From Diphasiastrum complanatum (taxonomy: Eukaryota; Streptophyta; Lycopodiopsida; Lycopodiales; Lycopodiaceae), in NCBI GenBank assembly GCA_029204225.1, contig CM055107.1:8551472-8615471 (forward strand): DNA of 64,000 nucleotides, read 5' to 3'. The number at the start of each line of letters is the position of its first letter. The first letter of the stretch is position 1. Positions 24,941-35,762 of this stretch are shown here, piece by piece. The notes under the pieces were generated by a model, which saw only the letters and a list, made by a program, of their open reading frames with translations, was not told where the DNA came from and ran no database searches. The translations under genes and the position numbers were made by a program.

Positions 24941-26112
24941 ATGTCAGAGGAAATCAAATCAATGAGGCAAAACAAGGCATGGACACTAGAGCCACTGCTC
25001 AAAAATGAAAAGGTCATCGACTGTATGTGGGCATACAAAAAAAAAGTCAAATTAGATGGCACTGTCAGATGCTACAAAGCAAGGCTTGTCGCAAAGGGCT
25101 ACACACAAGGGTACAGAGTCGATTATTTCGACATGTATTTGTCAATGGTCAAAATGACAAGCATTCGACTATTCCTTGCATACGCTACACAATAAAATCT
25201 GGAAATTCACCAGATTGATGTAAAGACAACCTTTCTCCATAGAGATCTAGAGGAAGAAATCTTCATGAAGTAGCCTGAAAGATTCAAAGACCTCGACAAT
25301 CGACAATATGTCTGTCGGTTACAACAATGCATTTATGGTCTGAAGCAGACATCACGAGCTTGGTACAAGAAGCTCTATAGTCTTCAGAAGTCTCTAGACT
25401 TCACTCCTACACAGCCAGACTACAATGTCTATATAAAAAAAGTAGGAAGAGATTTTGTGATTCTAACTATATTTGTAGATGACCCCCTTATGATAGGAAA
25501 CTCCTTGATGTTAATCAAGGAAATGAAGAGTCAGATTTTTTAAAGTTACGAAATCATAGATCTAGGAAAAACAACAAAATGTCTTGGGCTGGAGATCAGA
25601 AGAGATCGAATAAGATGAGAAATACATTTGAGTCAGTCAGAGTATGCCCGAAAAGTGCTAAAGCAGTATCGAATGATGGACTGCAAAGAAAAGACCACAC
25701 CAATGATAGTTGGATCCAGACTAACGAAGTAGGATTGTCCAAAAATAGAGGAGGAGAGACGTAATATGGAAGTTGTACCTTACCAAAACCTGATTGGTAG
25801 TCTGATGTATCTCACAATCTATACCAGACTCGATTTGGCCTTTTCTGTCTATGCTTTAAGCCAATTCTCTTCAAATCCTGGCATGGCACATTGGCAAATG
25901 GCGAAACGAATCCTACAATATCTGAAAGGAATCCAAGACATTGGATTAACTTACAAAGCAGACAACGAAAGAAAAGAATTCGAGTTGCAACACTACAGTG
26001 ATGCAAGCTGGGCAAGTTGCAAAGACAACAAGTCCATGACAGGAGGATGTTCGATTGCGTGCAGAGCAGCAATCAGCTGGACATGCAAGAAGCAAACCTT
26101 GGTGGCTCAATC
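24941..26112 (+). pseudogene. copia reverse transcriptase and RNase H, interrupted
   Basis: RT motifs in order: EEIKSMRQNKAWTL, KARLVAKGYTQGYRVDYFD, then across a stop at 25193 LEIHQIDVKTTFLHRDLEEE, CIYGLKQTSRAWYKKL, IFVDDPLMIGN (the YVDD box altered to FVDD), and after more frame breaks YQNLIGSLMYLTIYTRLDLA, WQMAKRILQYLKGIQDIGLT and YSDASWASCKDNKSMTGG. RNase H stops at VAQS, where a minus-strand LTR is inserted (26113). Confidence 0.85.
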
Positions 26113-26365
26113 TGTCAATAATCAGATATGCAACATCAAGCATTCACCATAAGCAATCACCAAAGAAGACGGAAGAAGAACACGCACTATCACTCTATAG
26201 CATACTGAATGTAAAATGTACAAATGAACCCTGAACCATGATAGAGAGAGAAAACCTATGAGTAGACTAATAGACTAGCCTACGACTAATTACAGCTGGT
26301 AATAGCTGTCAACATTAATGTACATCGTAAACAGTAACAATGAAGTTTATTATTGATTTCTGACA
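26113..26365 (-). mobile_element. copia 3' LTR of a second minus-strand element
   Basis: 253 bp with TGTCA...TGACA terminal inverted repeats (TGTCAATAATC on the left, GATTTCTGACA on the right). On the reverse strand a purine tract (AACATTGAGAGAGAG) precedes it. It sits inside the RNase H of the plus-strand copia element, so it inserted later. Short for a plant copia LTR but within the known range. Confidence 0.8.
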
Positions 26366-27310
26366 CTCTCTCTCAATGTTAAAATTACAATCTTCTATTC
26401 CTAATAGAGTATGAAACCTCTCAAATTTACATCTACCTAATGACTTAGTACAAATATCTGTCATTTGGTCTTCAAATTTACAGAAAACAAGATCAATGGC
26501 TCCAACAAGAATTTTCTCTCGAACAAAATGATAGTGTATTTTGATGTGCTTGGTTCGAGCATATAAAACTGGATTTTTGGCAAGGTGAATGCAGCTTTGA
26601 TTGTCACAAGATATAGTAGTCGCATCCACTTGTGGTTGACCTAAATCCACAAGCAATCTTCATAACCATACTGCTTCTTGTGCAGCATTGCTAAGTGCTC
26701 GATATTCAGCTTTCGTCGATGATAAGGCCACTATAGGTTGGTTTGTGCTGCTCCATGAAATTGCAACTGTACCATAATTGAATGTATGACCACTAGTAGA
26801 TCTTCTGTCATCAATATTACCTGCCCAATCGACATCTGTATAACCTACCAACATTGGCGCTTCAAGCTGATCATACTTCAAACCAAAATACAATGTCCCT
26901 CGAATGTATCTGAGAATACATTTAGCAGACCTCCAATGTGCTTGACTAGGATCTTTGCATAAATTGACTAACAACACCAACACCATAAGAAATATCAGGT
27001 CGTGTGTATGTCAAATAAATCAAACTAACCACCAGCTATCTATACAAATAAGCATCCACTTTTTCAGATTCATCATATGCAGTAAGCTTCATGTTGACAT
27101 CCATAGGTGTACTCAAAGGCTTACAATCCTGCATATTGAACTTATAAAGCAAATCTCATGCATATTTGCTTTGTGTAAGGAAGACAATGTCTTCCTTTTG
27201 CCATACTTCAATGCCAAGACAATAGTGCATCAATCCTAGATGGCTCATGTCATAAGCATTGGAAAGATCTGATTTGATTTCATCAATTAAGCTCTCATTA
27301 CTTCATGTAA
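26366..27310 (-). pseudogene. copia RNase H and 3' half of RT
   Basis: Reverse-strand frames: TISCDNQSCIHLAKNPVLYA, RTKHIKIHYHFVREKI, then upstream HWRSAKCILRYIRGTLYFGL, YTDVDWAGNIDDRRSTSGHT, LSSTKAEYRALSNAAQEAVW, and before that LIYLTYTRPDISYG. The RT catalytic box reads VLHVNDLIIT near 27340 (YVDD degraded). RT upstream of it is deleted. Stops and shifts at about 26990 and 27180. Confidence 0.8.
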
Positions 27311-28500
27311 TAATCAAATCATTCACATGCAACACAATGAAAACTATATCTGAATCTTGCCTTAGAATGTAAAGAGTAATGTTGCATGAGTTTTTTGATT
27401 TCTACTTGATCTTCTAAGCTCTCGCTGCTCGCTAGATTCGAGAATATTTCCCTTCTTTGTATCACTTGTGACTGATAAGTACCATTTAGGTACTCTCTTG
27501 GGGATTTCATCATCAGACGTGTCTTTTTCCATTGGATTTTTTGTATCAAAATCCACTTCTTGACCTATACTTTCGCTCCCTCATCAAAAGTTTCAATGAT
27601 TACTTCAGATTGTTCACCTCGGCTCATCTCGTCAAATGTAACATCCCTAGAAATCACAAGCTTCTGTGCATTTGTGTCATATATCCTGTATGCCTTGGCC
27701 TTCTCATCATATCCAAGGAAAATACATTTGATAGCTTTTGCATCCAATTTCCTTTGTTTCTCATCAAGAATATGAGCATAAGCATCACAACCAAATACTC
27801 TCAAATGAGAAATATTAGGTTTCTTTCCGGTAAAAGCTTCATAAGGTGTCTTACCTTCCAAGGATTTTGTAGGACACCGATTCAGGATGTGCGTAGCTGT
27901 GCTACAAGCTTCTATCCAAAAGGTGTTTGATAGGCCCTTGCTTTTGAGCATCGCTCTGGCCATCTCAACAATAGATTTGTTCTTTCGTTCCACAACTCCA
28001 TTTTGATGTGGTGAATAAGGTGTTGTAGTCTGTCTCTTAATCCCTTGATCTTTGCAAAAATCAATAAATTCTGTTGAAAAATACTCACCACCTCCAAGGT
28101 CTTGATGCACCATCCTATTTGCTTTTCAACTAATGCCTTGAATTTTCTGAACTTAGCAACTTATGAAGTAAATCCAAATGCATATGCTATAATCATCAAT
28201 GAAGGTGGTAAAGAAATAGTAGCCACTAAGAGATCTAGTCTGAATAGGTCCACATGATAGATCATTGTGGACAAGATCTAGGATGCCATTGGCTCTCCTT
28301 GCTCCACTTTTGGGAAACCTCTCTCTCTGTGTTGTTTTTCCAAAATGCAACTTTCACAAAAAAAAATTTTAAAAGAACTATCAGGCAATCCAATAACTAG
28401 ATTACCTCTTTTGAGAATCTATAAACTTTGAGCATTGATATGACCAAACCTTTGATGCCAAAGATCACTTCGACTATCAACAGTGCTTACCATAGCTTGA
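27311..28500 (-). pseudogene. copia integrase and flanking domains
   Basis: From 28500 downwards on the reverse strand: DLWHQRFGHINAQSL (HHCC), FFTTFIDDYSICIWIYF (Asp), QDLGGGEYFSTEFIDFCKDQ (second Asp in D.GGE), TPYSPHQNGVVERKNKSIVE (Glu), FGCDAYAHILDEKQRKLDAK, KCIFLGYDEKAKAYRIYD and KLVISRDVTFDEMS. The 182-codon frame 27565-28113 is intact, and frame breaks lie near 28115 and 28340. Past 27550 it runs through an Arg-rich linker into the truncated RT. Confidence 0.85.
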
Positions 28501-28583
28501 GTAAAAGATCTCACATTCAATTTGTAGAATTGATTCTCATTGACCCTAGTTCCTATAGCAATCACTTTGTAGTGATTCTCATT

Positions 28584-28953
28584 AGAGGAGTTCTAAATCC
28601 AAAAAAGACCCTTTGTAAAAATTCGTTTTATATTTTTTCTCAATTTTTTCTTACACATGGACCAATCAAAACACTCAAATTTGAAATCTACGTAACGTAA
28701 CTTTTTGAGTCCACATTTTGATTCCACACTAAAAATGGCATAACTTTTTAATGGTAAATTTAAATTTAGCGAAGTTTGGTGCATTGGAAAGCTCTCGACA
28801 AGGGCTTTCCAATGATTTGTTAGATGACATACTTTTGAGCTACCATTAAAAAGCTATGGCAAGTCAAAGCTATTAGTGTTATAATATTTTAATAATATAA
28901 ACTACATCTTGCACGAATTCTTAAAGGGTCTTTTTGGAGCTCAAAACTCCCCT
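28584..28953. mobile_element. fold-back MITE inside the copia element
   Basis: About 370 bases interrupting the copia frame between the protease and the GAG-pre-integrase. The ends are inverted repeats of ~37 bases: GAGGAGTTCTAAATCC then AAAAAAGACCCTTT on the left, and the complement of GGGGAGTTTTGAGCTCC then AAAAAGACCCTTT on the right, both running to AATTCG. Further inverted pairs lie inside (CATAACTTTTTAATGG at 28738 against CCATTAAAAAGCTATG at 28852, and CATTGGAAAGC against GCTTTCCAATG at 28782-28814). It has no coding capacity. Flanks are ATTA and TAAT; a Tourist-like TTA/TAA target is possible. Confidence 0.8.
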
Positions 28954-28954
28954 A

Positions 28955-29291
28955 ATGTGATGTCTTTGACAAGACATTTGTCATTGTCAAACTCAACCTT
29001 GAGTTGTTGATAAGCCATCGTCCCAACAGATAGTAGATTGTTAGCTAAGCCAGGTCCATATTGCACATTGCTTATTTGCTTTATCATCTCATTGGCTAGC
29101 TTCACTGGTACCACTCCAAATCCTTTAACATATAGCAATTGGTCATCGTCTTGCCCAACTTCATCACCATTGCGAGTTTCCTTGAGTTCTAAAAACCACT
29201 CTTTCCTTGAAGTCATGTGCTTGGACGCACCACTATCAATGTACCAGGTATCCTTGGCTTCATCACTAGTCATTAATGTTGTAATGAACAA
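28955..29291 (-). pseudogene. copia aspartic protease
   Basis: Open frame from 29291: DTWYIDSGASKHMTSRKEWF carries the intact DSGA active site, then LLYVKGFGVVPVKLANEMIK, LANNLLSVGTMAYQQLKVEF and DNDKCLVKDI. It stops at the MITE insertion, on the other side of which the frame resumes (VIAIGTRVNENQFYKLNV near 28530). Confidence 0.85.
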
Positions 29292-29620
29292 GTTTGAACT
29301 TTCACCGATATCATGAAGACATCATTGTATTGATGTTGATTGACATAGTTGTCTTCATAATAATCATCATCAAATTGATGTTGATCAATATAATTGCCCG
29401 CTTGCCATTTGTCTTTTCTTTGTTCTATCTTCTTATGTTTCTTGAAGCATTCATGCTCCCAATGGCCAGGTTTGTTGCAGTATCTACAATTTCCAGGTTT
29501 ATTTTGCCAAGAATAGCCACGTCCTTGACCTCGGCCTTGATTCCAGTTGCCTCAATTTGGGCCATCATTGGATTGTTCTTTAGATTGTTGGAACGATCCT
29601 ACTTTCTCCCTTAACTCTAC
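29292..29620 (-). pseudogene. copia gag zinc knuckle, 5' truncated
   Basis: Reverse strand reads REKVGSFQQSKEQSNDGPN, a stop, NWNQGRGQGRGYSWQNKPG, then CRYCNKPGHWEHECFKKHKK (CX2CX4HX4C intact) and a Tyr/Asp-rich linker NYIDQHQFDDDYYEDNY leading to the protease. Upstream of about 29620 gag sequence ceases. Confidence 0.8.
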
Positions 29621-30395
29621 TCACCACTATACTACTCCACTTTAACTCTACTCCTCTACACTAACATTCATCATAGTTTTGGTTGAAGGGAAGGGATGGA
29701 AAAGAAGAGATTGAGAAGAGAAGAGAAAGAGAGAGAGAAAGAGAGTGAGGGTGCATGTTAGCTCAAATGCTCCTTATGCTTGCTAATGGAAAAACATTCA
29801 CTATGGCAAACAATAAAACATGGAAATGGAAAGCAATAGAAAACACAACCAAGAGCAATAGCAAGTAGTGAATAGCAAATGAGGATGCTTCTCTTCCAAA
29901 AATGGTAGAGTTTCCTCTTTCTCATTAAGCATGGAAATAGTGTAAAAATGGTGCCTTTTTATAAAATGGGGAAGGCCCTTGCCCCTCAATCTTATTGGCT
30001 AATATTCACAATGATCCTAACCATTCATCTTGGACCCAACTTGATCAAGGTTCCACAAAAAGTACATTAGAAATCACAAGATTCATGTGAGTCCCAATTT
30101 GGACCCAACTCTAAAAAGTGATCTCTAAGTTTAAAAATGACATCGGGCCTCTAATTTTATTTTAATTACAAGGCCCAAGTCAGGTTTATTTTATTTACAG
30201 CTTCAATTGCGTGCTCATTGGGCCATGGGCTTATACACGCAGGATGTCATGCCCTCGCAACACATTTTATTGGAGGATTTTATTTATTTACACTTTGTTG
30301 GGAATACCCCCAACACATCATTGTCGGGGAAATGAATTTCATCTTTTGTAATATTTTTAAGTGTATAAAATCTATGAATCTTTTTCATGTAACGC
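29621..30395 (+). other. probable gypsy LTR/leader region
   Basis: Noncoding DNA between the truncated copia gag and the gypsy gag start. It has a GA-rich tract (29700-29745) and ends near TTGTTGGGAATACCCCCAACA (30295-30316), an inverted repeat of the sort found at LTR ends, 80 bases before the gag ATG. No second copy is present in the window, so the LTR assignment rests on position alone. Confidence 0.4.
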
Positions 30396-31820
30396 ATGCC
30401 AAGAACACACTCTCAAGCAACTATTGAACAGAAATGTTTAGAGCATGCACAACGATTAGAAGCATATAGGCAATCTAGAGATTTGTATTTGCGGAGTTTT
30501 CAAAATTCACCAGTTAGAGCAAGACTAACACCTGAAGCATTTAACGATCTTCTTAACACTACTATAGCGTTTGTAGATTCATTTGAGAAAAGGTCCGTTA
30601 AAACACCAAGTTTTACAAACTCATCGAATCATATTCGTCTGATTCCACTTTCGAACTAAGTTGAGACTCAAAACCTTCTTCATCAGAACCATCATCTAAG
30701 TGTAGTCCAAATCCTGATCCTCCTAGTCCTCCTAGTTTGAAACCTGATAATATGGCAAACCCAGTGTCACCCACATCTACCAAAATCAGATACGATTTCT
30801 TTAAGAGATCATTGTCTGAAGATGCAGACAATTATTTGTCCCAGTTTGAATCTATTACTATACAAGATAGAGAGCATACAGACGAGGACAAAGTTAGAAT
30901 TTTTCCAGGTCTTCTACGAAAGCAGGCTATGATTTGGTACAGTCAATTAGTACCGAAAACGGTTAATAATTGGAACTCTTTAAAAGTAGCATTTTTAAGC
31001 AGTTTAGGGAGATAGGATACTCCACTAGATTGTTGGCACGACTTAATTCTGTTGAGAAAAAATTGAAGGAATCACCGTTGAGAAAGAAAAGACCGAAGAA
31101 AAAACCGTTGAGAAAGAAAAAACTGTTGAGAAAGTATACTCGTAGAGTTAAGAATTTAATAGAAAAATTAAGAGCCCAGTATCCGATCCCTATGCAAAAC
31201 CAATGGTTATTAGGCGGCTTGCCTAAGAAAATGGATCGTTATTGTCGATAGGGATTGATGACCTCTTTGGAAGATGTCATTGCCTCTGCCAAAAATTACG
31301 AAACTTCTCGAATTTCTCAAAGACGGAGGAATGAGAGAAAAAATAGCAAAAAGCATAAATTGAAATGTACAGAAGAATCTAAATCATCTACTGAGACTGA
31401 ATCAAAAGCTGATTCAGTAGATGAGGAAGAGGCTTCAAATTATTCATCTTATTCTTCTTCATCAGAAGAAGAATCATCTTATAGGAAATCAAAGAGTAGG
31501 AATTCAGATAGAAAGAAAAGAATGGAAAAATTCGAAAAGATGGATCCATTAAGGAAGAGTGTTGAGATATTAGCAAAAGAAATGAGTGATTTAAAAGTCC
31601 AGATGTCTGACGTTAAAGCCAAATGGAAAAAAACGAAGCTTAACACCAATGTTCGGTGTACCGCTTGTGGCATTCTAAGACTAACTATCCCAATTTACAG
31701 ACTAACTATTTAAAAGAGGAATTATTCCTCTGTCTGGTTAATAATCATAAGGAGGTAGCTTATATTGCAACTCCTTCTAACCAAAAGAACATTATACCAA
31801 AACCACGTACTAGACAACAG
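30396..31820 (+). pseudogene. Ty3/gypsy gag, interrupted by a copia element
   Basis: Starts at ATG 30396 (MPRTHSQATIEQ) with an N-terminal helical region. The Retrotrans_gag domain follows: IRYDFFKRSLSEDADNYLSQ, FESITIQDREHTDEDKVRIF, GLLRKQAMIWYSQLVP and AFLSSLGR, frameshifted near 31005. It then carries a run of basic repeats (PLRKKRPKKK PLRKKKLLRK, 31074-31140), DVIASAKNYETSRISQRR and a Ser/Glu-rich linker. It breaks at RTRQQ (31820), where the copia element inserts; the gag knuckle lies beyond at 38115. Stops at 30657 and 31249. Confidence 0.8.
31816..31820 (+). repeat. target-site duplication, left copy (AACAG)
   Basis: AACAG immediately left of the copia 5' LTR. The same five bases follow the 3' LTR at 38110-38114. 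Five bases is the normal copia integration footprint. Confidence 0.9.
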
Positions 31821-32511
31821 TGTGAAAAATTGCCTACATCGGCAAATCTAGCCATGTAGAATATTGTACATTTTGTCAATATTGTTTGTTGGTTACTTGA
31901 TGGCCAAAGTGCCACTTGTACATTCACACCTAAAGTAGGTTACCACGAGTCAAGAGGAGTGGTTGTGTCCATTTGGTAGTGATTCTTACTTTGTAGGATC
32001 TAGACCATGATCATATGATGAGATTTGTACCTACCATGCACCTACCAAACATGACTCTTGGATCTAGGCTAGGGTTTTCACATTAGGGAAAGAAAGTTGA
32101 GTCTACTTCCTTATTACATGCTGGATTTTTACCTAACTTAGCAAAGGAAGTGTCTTTTACTATATATTCTCATTCTCCATAGTGAGGAGATAGAAACTTT
32201 TTGGAGCCTCAAGGAGAAACTCAAGTTTCCTCTCATTGTATGGTGATTGCTTTTGATTCCAATGAAACCAAGCTTTGGCACATTCTAAACATTGTCTACA
32301 GGTCATACTACAGCCTTATTTCCACACGTGTGGAGTTGGATTATAGTTATTGATCAATGCTTTGATTGTCTCTACTTGTTTTCTATCAAGCTGCTAAACT
32401 AGATCTTGTTTTTTGATGACTAGTATCTGATAGATTGTTTAACAAGCACACAATCAACCTTGTGGATCATTCAAAGATCCATTTATGGTCCTTAGTACTG
32501 TACTTTTAACA
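31821..32511 (+). mobile_element. 5' LTR of the complete copia element
   Basis: 691 bp, TGTGAAAAATTG...TTTTAACA. Same length as the 3' LTR at 37419-38109, with about 16 differences counted by eye (roughly 97-98% identity), so the insertion is fairly recent. It contains a TATA-like TACTATATATTC near 32157 and the CACACGTGTG palindrome near 32323. Followed directly by the primer site. Confidence 0.95.
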
Positions 32512-32524
32512 TGGTATCAGAGCC
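32512..32524 (+). promoter_or_regulatory. primer-binding site, initiator tRNA-Met
   Basis: TGGTATCAGAGCC immediately after the 5' LTR, complementary to the 3' end of plant initiator tRNA-Met, which primes minus-strand cDNA synthesis. Confidence 0.95.
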
Positions 32525-33137
32525 AAGTACAAGGCTATTGATCAGTGTTTGAAACTAATCCAGATTTGCAGGTTTTAGTGCAAAAAGCTAGTATTGGAAG
32601 GGCGAGCTGGTATCCAGTTTTGGTGAGGGGATTTGATCCCAAACTTTTTGAGGATCAAAATCCATACTGTTCACACGTGTGGGCATCTCTGAACCAGCAT
32701 TTAAAATTCCATATTCATTGGCTCACTGTATTTTCATCTGGTGTTAGTTTGATGTAATTTTTGGTGCAAATCCTAGATAAGCTACCAAGATCACTTGCCA
32801 TTCATTAGTTTTGAATTTGTTTTATGAAAACTAATTAATCTAGGCTAATTTTAAACCTTCTTAAAGTGGAAACCAGGTCTTAAAAGTACAAAGTGAATGA
32901 GAGAGATAGAGTCAGTTTTTGTCCAAAAAGAGCCAAGATTGGCAAGATTTGCTTGAGAGTAGTTTTCACTCCATCTTATCTTCATTCCAGCTTTGTGAGG
33001 GAGTGATAGAACTGTGATTACAAGTCCATCTGTTGGATTAGAAGTCAACATTTGAGTGAAACACTACAAGTTAGAAACCTTTGTGAGTTTCAGGTTCAAA
33101 CAAATCTATATCTTGTGTGTAGAATCTTACTAGTAAG

Positions 33138-34001
33138 ATGGGATCTGCTGGAGCATACCTTCTAGAAGCTAGTGAGAGGTTAAATTCTACTAATTATGCT
33201 ATTTGGAAAGTGAGTATGGAGTCATTCATGGTGCTCCAGGATCTCTATGAGTTTCTGATTGATGAGGAAGATGAACCTCTAGGTGCACAGGAGTTAGCTA
33301 AATACAAAAGAAGATCTAGACTTGCACTTCACTGTGTGAAGATGAATGTAAGCAATGATTTATTGAGAGAAGTATCAACTTGTACCAGTGCTAAAGAGGC
33401 TTGGGAATCTCTAAGATCAATCTATGAGTCTAGTAACACTTCAAGGGTTCTCATGCTTATGAATCGGATTCTGCAAAGCATGAAGAGAAGTGATGAGAGT
33501 GCACATGTTTATGTGCTAAGAATCAAGTCTCTCAATAGGGATTTAGCTTCCATTGGAGAGAAGATTCAAGATAGTGAGCTTGTTCAGATTGTCCTCAATG
33601 GTCTAGGGAGTTACTTCACTAATTTGGTCCAAAGCTTTGCAATCCAAGACACTTGGCCCACTATAGAAAAGCTACATAGTGTATTAGTGGCTAAAGAGTG
33701 TACGATGATCCATACCAATGCAAGAATGAATGCTATTTCTCTGCATGATGGTGATGAGAAAGATAATTTCTCATTCAAAGGCAAGAAGAAGACCAATGGC
33801 AAGAAGAAGCACTTCAAGGAGACCAAGGAGGAGGATGAGGCTTCAAGCTCAAAGGGCAAGTTTAAAGACAAGTCCAAGTACAAATGTTTTTTCTGTGGAA
33901 AGAAAGAACATTTTGCATCAGAATGTCTCAAGAAGAAGAAGGCACAAGAGAGCAAACAAAGCAACATTGCACATCAGGAGGAGGAGGAGGATGAAGAGTG
34001 A
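33138..34001 (+). CDS. copia gag
   Basis: 287 codons from ATG 33138, intact. UBN2-type capsid: YLLEASERLNSTNYAIWKVS, MESFMVLQDLYEFL, SRLALHCVKMNVSNDLLREV, SLRSIYESSNTSRVL, RIKSLNRDLASIGEKIQDSE and LVQIVLNGLG. A Lys-rich linker leads to the zinc knuckle CFFCGKKEHFASEC (CX2CX4HX4C) and an acidic end EEEEDEE. It ends at TGA 33999, in the same frame as the following protease. In other copia elements gag and pol form one ORF, and the related copy at 18100 has sense codons here, so the TGA looks like a point mutation. Gag would assemble the cytoplasmic particle. Confidence 0.9.
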   Translation: MGSAGAYLLEASERLNSTNYAIWKVSMESFMVLQDLYEFLIDEEDEPLGAQELAKYKRRSRLALHCVKMNVSNDLLREVSTCTSAKEAWESLRSIYESSNTSRVLMLMNRILQSMKRSDESAHVYVLRIKSLNRDLASIGEKIQDSELVQIVLNGLGSYFTNLVQSFAIQDTWPTIEKLHSVLVAKECTMIHTNARMNAISLHDGDEKDNFSFKGKKKTNGKKKHFKETKEEDEASSSKGKFKDKSKYKCFFCGKKEHFASECLKKKKAQESKQSNIAHQEEEEDEE

Positions 34002-34004
34002 TCC

Positions 34005-35762
34005 TTGATGGTTTCCAACAAACCACCATCATCCAAGAGCAACACCAATGATTCTTGGTGGATTGATAGTGGGGCTAGTTCTCACATGACATATCAAAAG
34101 GACATATTCCCCACTTTACTTTCTTACAATGATTTACATAGATCAATCTATACTGCAAGTAGTCAAGAATGTAAGATAAGTGGAATAGGAACAATTCTCT
34201 TGTATGTTGGATCATCCAAAAGGATGAATCTTGATAATGTTCTTTACGTTCCTAAGTTAACCAAGAAATTGCTTAGTGTAGGCCAGTTAATGGATAAAGG
34301 CCTTGATATACAATTTAAGCATGGAGTTTGTTCCATCCTTAGAAATGATGAATGTATAGCCAAAGGCTTTAAGCAAGGTAGATTGTTTAAGCTTGATGCT
34401 AATGTTGCAGTGGAGAGTGTTAAACTGGCAAAAATGGAGTTATCAAAGGTGGAACTGTGGCGAAAAAGGTTGGGCCACTACAACTACAAAGCCATGGAAT
34501 CTATGGTTGCAAAGGAGCTTGCAGTTGGACTCCCCAAGCATTTGTCAATGTGTGGGAAGAGATGTGAAGCATGCAGCCTCTCAAAGGCTCACAAACTACC
34601 CTTCTCAAGATCTACATCAAGATCAAGCTCTCCTCTTGAACTCATCCATTCGGATGTTCATAGCTTTTCACATGAATCTAATTGTGGTGCCAAGTACTAT
34701 GTAATCTTCATTGATGACTATTCTAGATTTTGTTTGATGTACCTCTTGTCTAGCAAATCTATGGTGTTTGATTCTTTTGTAAAGTTCAAGAATTTGGTAG
34801 AAAATCAACTTAGTAGCAAAATTAAGGTATTAAGGAGTGATAATGGAGGTGAATATATCTCCAATAAGATGATTGACTTTTGTTGTTCTAATGGCATAAA
34901 GAGGGAGTTGTCATGTCCATACACCCCTCAACAAAATGGAGTGAGTGAGAGAAGAAATAGATATCTTTGTGAGTGTGCTAAGGCCTTAAGGCTAGATGCT
35001 TCTATATCCAAACCATTTTGGGGTGAAGCAATAACTTGTGCTAACTATTTGTGCAATAGATTGCCAAACAAAGCCATTGGAGGAATCACACCATTTGAAG
35101 CTCTATTTGGAGAGAAGCCCAATCTCAAGGATCTCAAAGTTTTTGGATCCACTTGCTATGTACACCAATCCTTGGATAAGATAAGGAAGGATGATGCAAC
35201 ATCCATCAAAGGCATCTTTGTGGGATATGGTGAGAATAGCAAAGGTTATAGAGTCTTCAATCCCATCACTAGCAAGGTGATAGTGAGTAAAGATGTTATT
35301 TTTTATGAAGGACATGCTTGTGATTTGGATGATAATGCTACTAATCATCTTGATTCCAAGGATCATGCTAGGATGGAGGAGGTGCTTCCAAGTGAAGAAG
35401 AACTTGAGGATCCAAATCAAGATGCAAGAACTCCAAAAACTCCAAGAAGATCTACAAGGGCAAGGTCCGAGCCATTGAGGGTCACATATGATGGTCAAGG
35501 TGATCAAAGGGAAGGCTCATCATCTTTCACATCTTACACCTTTCTTACTTCAATGTTAGATGAGCCAACATGCTATGAAGATGCTTGTAAATCTAAAAGT
35601 TGGATGGATGCTATGCAAGTAGAGTATGATGCTCTTATTGAGAATCATACTTGGCATCTTGTGGATCTTCCTCAAGGGAAGAAACCTCTTGATTGCAAGT
35701 GGGTATTTAGATTGAAGTATAATCAAGATGGATCAATAAGCAAGCATAATCTAGGCTTGTAG
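34005..35762 (+). pseudogene. copia pol part 1: protease, integrase, start of RT
   Basis: 585 codons in one frame. Protease WWIDSGASSHMTYQKD with intact active site. GAG-pre-integrase LWRKRLGHYNYKAMESM with CEACSLSKAHKLPF. Integrase core with VIFIDDYSRFCL (D), VLRSDNGGEYISNKM (D), TPQQNGVSERRNRYL (E), then AITCANYLCNRLPNKAIGG and KGIFVGYGENSKGYRVF. RT begins KSWMDAMQVEYDALIENHTW, GKKPLDCKWVFRLKYN. The frame is lost at 35750 by a 1-base deletion (KHNLGL-stop where K.RLVAKGF is expected). Same frame as gag across the single TGA. Confidence 0.9.

Noticed and set aside
29585-30316. LTR with ends TGTTGGAAC and CCCCCAACA
   Set aside because: The left end lies inside readable copia gag (GSFQQSKEQ), so the TG there is coincidental. 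Only position supports an LTR in this interval.
31060-31150. Short direct repeats as a CRISPR-like array
   Set aside because: No spacers of regular length, coding context in a retroelement, and a plant nuclear sequence.
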